Notes under the pieces: generated by a model
The model's database searches: none
What the model saw: only the letters and a program-made list of their open reading frames with translations
Told to the model about the DNA's origin: nothing
Assembly: GCA_010645155.1 (NCBI GenBank)
Contig: JAAGOF010000177.1
Location: 30,397-94,396, forward strand
DNA from: Tigriopus japonicus
Lineage: Eukaryota > Arthropoda > Copepoda > Harpacticoida > Harpacticidae
Direction: 5' to 3'
Length of the DNA: 64,000 bases
Made by a program: the position numbers and the translations under genes
Shown: one piece after another, positions 57,687-64,000 of the stretch
How the letters are laid out: each line of letters begins with the position of its first letter
Position numbering within the stretch: the stretch's first letter is position 1

Positions 57687-60600
57687 TCACTTTTGCATAT
57701 CCTCGAGGCGACGTAATTTCTTGATTCGTTTCCATTCCCCCGTAGAATAGTTCATTTGGAAGTGGGTTTCCACTATCATTCCCACAAATTGATTGCCTTG
57801 TTGCACATTCTCTTGGTTTTCCGATAACTTGATGGTCACAACGTTGCCTAAAAATGGAATAAAAAATGGGTCAAATTAGAGCACTCTAGGTCAAAGAAAC
57901 CATCATTCTGCTTCTTAAAATAGATATTCATGAGTAGGGTCCGGAGTTTGAACGAAAACGGCAAAAAGTGCACTCGTAAGTAATTTTTTTTCCGACAAAA
58001 GTTGGAAAATGCCGAAAAAGTCGGGAAAAATGTTGAAGTAGTTGCAAAATTTGGCACTGTTGCACCCTGATACTATTTTGCAGCATATTATGTACATCTG
58101 GTGCCCATTTTATAGGGCTTTTTTCTAGGAAAATGACTATCATTGGGAAAAAGCCTCTTCAGAGAGACAATTTTATTTAAATAATGGCCAGAATTTAACC
58201 ATAACTTTGGAAAAGCGCAAAGAATCTTCAAAAAAATGTGGAATTTTTCTTTCTTTTTGAAATACACAAGATATGTCAAAAAAAGAATAAATTTTCCATA
58301 AAAACACAGTTGAAAAAATTAGCAAGAGTTAAAAAATAAAACGTTAACGTAAGAATGTGCAAAATATTGAAAAACTCGCTTAAAATTACGAAATAGTTAC
58401 AAAAGCTTCAAAATAGGAAAACTTGTGACTAAAAAGTTTTCAGCTAAAACTAATTGCCCGGTCCCCAATCACAAGTTAAAAGTGTTGAGGTCTCAAATGA
58501 GCCTTCTCTTACCCAAGTGAGGACAAGGATTATCCCTGGATCCGGCCATGAAACCTAAAATGAGAGCCTTCTCCGGTCGGGTGACCTTGTTGGCCGTCCT
58601 GAACATTTCTTGGGCCTCCATCATTTGCTCTTTGGTCAGGGTCAGACTTCTCTTTTGGGCCTGGGCAGGGGGCTGTTGTTGACAGAGTTGGGTCTGTTGT
58701 AAAGGGGCCTGAACACGAGGTTGAACCATCGTTTGAGGAGGGGGAGCCTGACGCTGCTGCTGTTGTTGTTGTTGCAGAAGATTCTGTGGTTGCGGTTGTA
58801 GATTGCTCAACAGAGGCTAGAACATTCCAAAGATTGACATGACCTCTCAAACCAGCACAAATGAAAATACAATACCACTTACCCGAACGGTTCGGATGAT
58901 CCTGGCGGGCGTTTGCGTTTGCGGTTGTTGTTGTTGCTGTTGTTGTCCATGGACCCCAACATTGGCCAAAACCGAGACTGGCGGTCCAGTGGTTCGTTGG
59001 GTGAGAACCTGTTGCGTCCCTGTGAACCGAGTCTGGGGTTGTGGAATGGGTTGGGTGGGCAATTGAACCAATCGAGTGGTTGTGCCAGGGGTTAATCGTT
59101 GGGTGGATTGCAATGCGTGATATCTAAAAGGATGATTGATTTTTATTTTCAGTTCTTGTCATGGGTAACGAACGTGCTAGGGGAACAATGGGAGTGTGTT
59201 GAGCAATGGTAGTTATAACTGTTCTAATTTTGTTGTAGTGAAAGAACCATGAAAATAATTGTTAAAGTTCCATATTACGACGTTTTAGTTAGTTTTTCCA
59301 ATAAGAAACAAGTGAATTGTCATGTTTAGAGCCAGGATGAAGATTTTTTTTTCTCAAAACTTTGCAAGTAGTTTTTGATACAACGGCCATTTTTTTCTTT
59401 CATTTGAACCTTTTTGTATTATCTTTTCTTTTTCTTACTAACGAGTTTGGTTATTTCAGACATTTACAAACCGCTTGCCTTAAAGAATTACTTCCGATCC
59501 AAAAACGTCGCAATTAAAGCTTCACGTGAAAAAAACGAGCCCAATAATCTTATACAAGAAAAAGAAAATCTTTTTTTCTATTCTTTTTTAAATCTATTTT
59601 GGCCATTTTAAGTAAAAAATTCTTTATGTGCCATTTCCATGTCTATTTTGGCAACTTAACCAATTCTTTAACCAAAAACACTCAAACAAAACCGGCTTCA
59701 AGATTAATATGAAACATTTTAGCTAAACTACTTACGATGCAGGTTGTTGTTGAATTTGTTGTTGTTGTTGCTGCTGTTGAACCGCTGAGGGCGGTAACGG
59801 CTCCAATGAGGTCAAGTTGGCGGGGAAAGGCGTCGGATTGGTGCGCACGATCGACTGAGAGAGATTGGAAACCATGGCTGAGGGTTGCACACCTTGAGAT
59901 AATTGAGGCTGTTGAAGCCCTTGGGTTGTCATTAGGCCAGTCGTCTGAGGAGGTGGAACAGGGGCACCACCCCCACCCAATCCCGGCATGGGAGCCATTC
60001 CATTGGAGGCCAAACCAGCCGTCACAGGTACCGTGGGCAAAGCAGGACCCGCTTGATGATGAGCACCTGCTCCTTGAAGGGGCAATTGCGAGGACACCAC
60101 GGTTGGTTGGCTCGGAAGAGATGGAGGTTGGGGTGCGTACGAAGGGGTGCTAACCGTGGACTGAAAAAAAGAAAAAAAGGAGGGTATCAGTATGTGGAAG
60201 TAACGGAAGATTTACAATTTCTTTTGCCCGGTTTTAAATGCCCACCACTGCATATAAAAACAGTTCAACAAGAAATGATATACTGAATTTCCGGGAGTGG
60301 GAGGCTAGCGATGAGAATCATGAATTTCGGTACGATCAAATCGATTGCATTCCATTGCGTCTTTCAATTTCAAACTCAATCAAACGTCAGAGTAAAACGT
60401 GTTAAGTCTACCGGGAACGAAAATAAGTTAGCCCTATTGTAGTAATTGTTTCCGCAAAAAAGGGGTGAGCTCACTCACTCTCTGCTCTCTTCACCAAAAG
60501 GCATTGAGAAAGCATAACTTTTTACTCTATTATTAGATTGAGCTGAAAATTAGAACACATGGTCTACTTAAACCTTACTTTGGCAAAACAACTCAAATGT

Positions 60601-63600
60601 TTTGATCCTACTGGAAATATTAATATTCATGGCAAGCCTTCCACTCCAGGAAATTCAGTTTTCCTTGACCAAAAATAAGTGAGATTTATTTAACATGTCT
60701 CCAAAATTACCTGCAAAGGGGTGGGAGGTGCATATGCGGGTGGTGGAGGCGGTGCTGCCGTGGAAACACTTGACGGAGCAGGAGCCGGGGTGGGTGGATT
60801 CATCGTGGACAAACCGGCTGCGTAATCCGGAGTGGTCTTGGCCGCGGCGGCCGCTTTGGCAGCCGCTTCTTTCTCTTCTTTGGCTTGCGCCTTCTTGGCC
60901 TGAATCTCTTCCAATTCTTGTTGACGCTTCCTCTTTTTGGCAGCGGCAAATCCGATGGGTTGCTCAGTGATATCCAACAACTTCACTCCACCTTCAGGTT
61001 TGCGATTGTTCCTGGAGGGCACAGGTTAAAAATCAGGCTCTATATCTATTTCAAATTTGCTATGATTCCAAGTCTTGATTTTGTTTATCTTCCATCTTTT
61101 GCTTCTACAACAACGTTGATTGATCTAGTAACTATTACTTCGTCTATAAAGTGGTCATTTCCTTTAAAGTACAGTCATTTCCCCACGATGCAAACGGCAG
61201 AGCTCTAAGATTTCAGGTTTTTGTCAAAATATGTGAGCTTCGATTTTTTTTGCTTCAAATATTTGAATTGAAGAAATCTGAAGCAAAAAAAACCGGAGTT
61301 CACATACTTTGACTTTTAAGTTTTTAAGTTTTTTTTACAGGTGTTAGAAATGAGCTTGCATTGTCTGGCATTTTCTTTGAACAACTACAATTTTGCTTTA
61401 GTTTTCCATTTCTTTTCCAATCCTATTACGCATGTATTCTTATTATTATGAATCCGAGCCACAGAGTTGGCAGAGAGGAGACGCTGGAGCAGACAGGCCT
61501 AACATTTTGTTGGACAATTTTCAGGCCCCAGCTGACCTTTGGCTGTGACGTTTTCCAAGGAGTTGTGCCCAAACAAGTTCGTTTCGTTTGTAGGGTTGAA
61601 GTAGGGATGGGCGAGAAGCAGGTGTCGGTGCCAAGGTGTTGACACCAACTTTTTGGGCTTTCAGTGTCGGCATCAACACCAGGTCTCTGGTGCCGACATT
61701 TTAAGGCTTAACGTTTTTTTGGAAAACGTACTGCCCGCCCAAAAACTTGATCCCAATTTTGATTGTAAATGTGAAGGACTAAACAAAATCCAATATCATT
61801 AATTTTTGTTCCATCATAAAAATAAATGCTTACCAAACTCCAAGAACAGACTTGCAAAGCAAGAAAATCACACACCCAGCTAGGTTATTGTAAAATGTAA
61901 GCTTATTTTCCCTCTCTCCATTTTATGTTGCACTAACATGAACTTAAATGTCTTTAGAATGGGTAGGTCTGTCAAAACTGGTGCTCCATATTACAGTTCA
62001 GAAGGGCACATTTTGTTTGACTTAATTATAAGGAACACGCTATCGGTGTCAATGTCGACACCACGACGTTGATGGGCAACTTCAACACAGGTGTCGGTGT
62101 CGGAGTCGAGGGCAAAACTGCCGCTGTCATCTATCCCTAGGTTGAAGTCAGGGTCACTTGTTGTTTTTTTGGGCACAACTAAAGTAATAATCTTCGGAAA
62201 TATCAAGTTTTCACCTGCAAACTTTGCTCTTCAACAGCTGTAACTCATCCAACAAAAATTTCCGTATATCCGCCCTGTTATCCAAGCCTTACAGGGTACA
62301 CCATTTAAAATCGGACATGAAGAATTGCTGATTAAAGGGAACTGAGCCGTCGAATCAAAAAGCCTTTGCTACAAATGTTGTTGATTGCAACAATATTTAA
62401 CAGCTCTATTACTAAGTTATTCGGCATTGAGGCCCTTGCTTTTAACCACGGTTTTGAATCTCCTCTCTGTACATGAGCAAATAATCCGCACCTGCTCTGC
62501 TGGAATTTTCGTCCATGCAACCTAGGAACCCACATTTTTTTAACCTTTACTCCCCACCTTCTTCTCCAGAATGGCTTAAATAAAAAAAAGTTTTTGGATT
62601 AAGATCTGGTTAAGTTCGCTTCAAGAAGTCTTGAATCTATGCTCCTCACAGACAACATTGCTTGAACAATGTCAAGATCTTTTTACGAGCGTCTTTCTTG
62701 GTTGCCTTTTTCCTTGCTGAAACAACTAGAGTCCCCAATTCCCTCAAAATAATAAGTGATTGGCCTATGAGCTGGATTTTGGGGGGATTGCTGGCCTTTA
62801 TCAAACCTTTGTCCGATTTTAAGTAGCGCTCCCTGTAAAGCGACTCGTAGCTTATAGTAATACGGCCAAATCATAGAGTTGAAAAACACACACCAAGCCT
62901 GATCTGGGGACTGTTTTGTCCTACCTGGGTTGAACGGCGGGTCGTTGACTCTTGAATCCACTCCCAAAAGTGCGACTGGGCAGTCCCTTGAGGGTGCTTC
63001 CGCTATCTGACATCTTTCTCGGCATTGTACTCTTTCGGATTGGGAACGAGCCCGACGAGCTCGACTTGACTTTGTTGGCGGCCTCTTGGGATTTGTTCAG
63101 CAATTCGGCCTTCAAAGCGGCGGCCTTGGGTTTCCGTTTCAAAGCGAAATGTTTGATCGTCTGCGGTTGATGTCCCACTAACGAGATGAAGGCGTTCTTG
63201 TTCAAGAAATGACATTCCATGGGCAACACAGTGTCACTTTGGTCGGATTTCTTGAGCACTTTCTTCATATCGGCCAGGAGATCCGTGAACAGTTTGCGAT
63301 TCGTATCAGGCACGCGAATATCCGCATTCAATTGGCCTGAAAGCGCCGATTATTAGGGTGATTTTACGGCAAATTGTTTTGATAATAAGTATGTATGGAT
63401 GGATGGATTAGGTGTTACCAGTGGCTGGATAGGTCTTGAGGAGCTCGGCCAACATGGCCACCCAAGGTTCGGAATCCTCTTGGGCTACTTGCAAGATGGC
63501 GTCCAATTGGGTTTTCCAATTGGACTCCAAATTGCGCTTCTGAATGTGAAACACGGAGAGAAGTAATTTCAATTTGACTTGGGGTTGGAGATCACAGAAA

Positions 63601-63679
63601 CAGTGCTCGATCTTCACTAGAAGCTCCGGGTTCAACTGGGACACGATCGAACCACCCGTCCAAGAATCGTTCGATGTGC
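57687..63679 (-). CDS. NELFA: Negative elongation factor A (NELF-A), exons 2-8; first exon not found
   Basis: NELF-A pairs with NELF-C/D in the complex that pauses RNA polymerase II near promoters. Exons (transcript order): 63679-63419, 63336-62925, 61011-60711, 60160-59736, 59123-58883, 58816-58513, 57847-57687. All junction phases agree, giving 701 residues. Signatures: VKLKLLLSVFHIQKRNLESN (NELF-C/D-binding N-domain), LNKNAFISLVGHQPQTIKHF with ALKRKPKAAALKAELLNKSQ, GGVKLLDITEQPIGFAAAKK, TPDYAAGLST, a long Pro/Gln-rich linker, then KRSLTLTKEQMMEAQEMFRT, ANKVTRPEKALILGFMAGSR, and a C-terminus matching the human one (TIKLSENQEN, FQMNYSTGEWKR). The first exon (ending in one base of a Gly codon) should lie beyond 64000. 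The Gln-rich linker is longer than in vertebrates (human about 530 aa). Confidence 0.94.
60269..60667. mobile_element. Foldback MITE, family A, in a NELF-A intron
   Basis: The left end CAAGAAATGATATACTGAAT is followed by TTCCGGGAGTGGGAGGCTAG. The right end GCCTTCCACTCCAGGAAATT is followed by CAGTTTTCCTTG. The arms are inverted. It sits between exons 61011-60711 and 60160-59736. Confidence 0.7.
61602..62139. mobile_element. hAT-like non-autonomous element in a NELF-A intron
   Basis: A perfect 8-bp duplication, GGTTGAAG, flanks it (61594-61601 and 62140-62147). The ends are TAGGGATGGGCGAGAAGCAG and CTGTCATCTATCCCTA. Subterminal GGTGTCGGTG/CGGTGTCGG motifs repeat near both ends (GTGTCGGTGCC and GGTGTCGGTGTCGGAG). 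No transposase. It lies in the long intron 61012-62924. Confidence 0.75.
62288..62640 (-). pseudogene. Mariner-type transposase remnant
   Basis: Reading the minus strand across stops, I see PDLNP (last catalytic block of mariner enzymes) near 62600, then ILEKKVGSKG, VAWTKIPAEQV, and RRFKTVVKSKGLNAE followed by a stop near 62425. The downstream end CCGATTTTAAATGGTGTACC with CTGTA looks like a mariner terminal repeat facing outward at 62290-62314. The frame has at least two internal stops and a shift, so it is dead. The other end was not located. Confidence 0.6.
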
Positions 63680-64000
63680 CTAAAAACCAAAAGAAAGAAA
63701 ACACATTGAAAGGAATGGTAAAAATCTTGAAATTATGTTTTTGAAGTTACCCTCAAAATTGTTTAGTTTTGAATAAACTTTACTTAATGAATTGTTAACG
63801 TTTCATAAACAATTTGCCAATAAATGAAGGTTCAATCAACTTCAAACAAAACGCTATATCACGTTCAACATCCGAACCCTTTTGAATGTATTTTTTATCA
63901 TCAATGTCTTCCGAAAATTTATTCGTATTCAATCACTCGATTGACGCCCGTTAATTTTCATTTTCAATAACTCACATTCAGATGGCCCAAAACAAGACAA
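63680..64000. other. NELF-A first intron (partial)
   Basis: AT-rich sequence upstream of the acceptor TTTTTAG at 63680. A GTGAGT near 63975 on the minus strand follows no NELF-A-like sequence. Nothing else is seen. Confidence 0.5.

Overview
This window is eukaryotic nuclear DNA: AT-rich, with GT-AG introns, introns full of small DNA transposons, and conserved animal genes. The protein families and gene structures indicate an arthropod. A small crustacean such as a copepod is my best guess, but that is inference. The main argument is a rutabaga-type adenylate cyclase with the very long C-terminal tail known from the arthropod protein.

Layout. 1-6381: no gene I can support. 6382-33222 (+): a complete 25-exon rutabaga/ADCY1-type Ca2+/calmodulin-dependent adenylate cyclase. 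All 25 exons join in frame to 2,219 codons, and the 513-base run of N (25535-26047) lies wholly in an intron. 33605-35745 (-): a BTB zinc-finger gene or gene pair, converging on rutabaga with polyA signals about 50 bp apart. 37053-40224 (-): complete 5-exon CNOT9 (CCR4-NOT subunit, 348 aa). 42349-43663 (-): two-exon CDK2AP1/DOC-1 (155 aa). 46608-48479 (-): an intronless 623-aa secreted protein I cannot name, built from two homologous halves around a furin-like site. 49607-51250: a Tc1-type transposon with a nearly intact transposase. 51370-52073 and 55120-55742 (+): two paralogous secreted proteins of unknown family, each seen as a large second exon. 56971-57458 (-): a LINE reverse-transcriptase fragment. 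57687-63679 (-): seven exons of NELF-A (701 residues) with the first exon not found.

Functional picture. The recognised genes are housekeeping or signalling: cAMP synthesis (rut), mRNA deadenylation (CNOT9), chromatin/NuRD (CDK2AP1), Pol II pausing (NELF-A), and a BTB transcription factor. They are not an operon. Between CDK2AP1 and NELF-A (about 44-57 kb) lies an accessory island with no recognisable conserved gene. It holds the unnamed secreted proteins, a Tc1 element, a hAT-like element with a minisatellite, foldback elements and a LINE piece. The most novel material is in this island, together with several families of palindromic MITEs that sit in introns of rut, CNOT9 and NELF-A.
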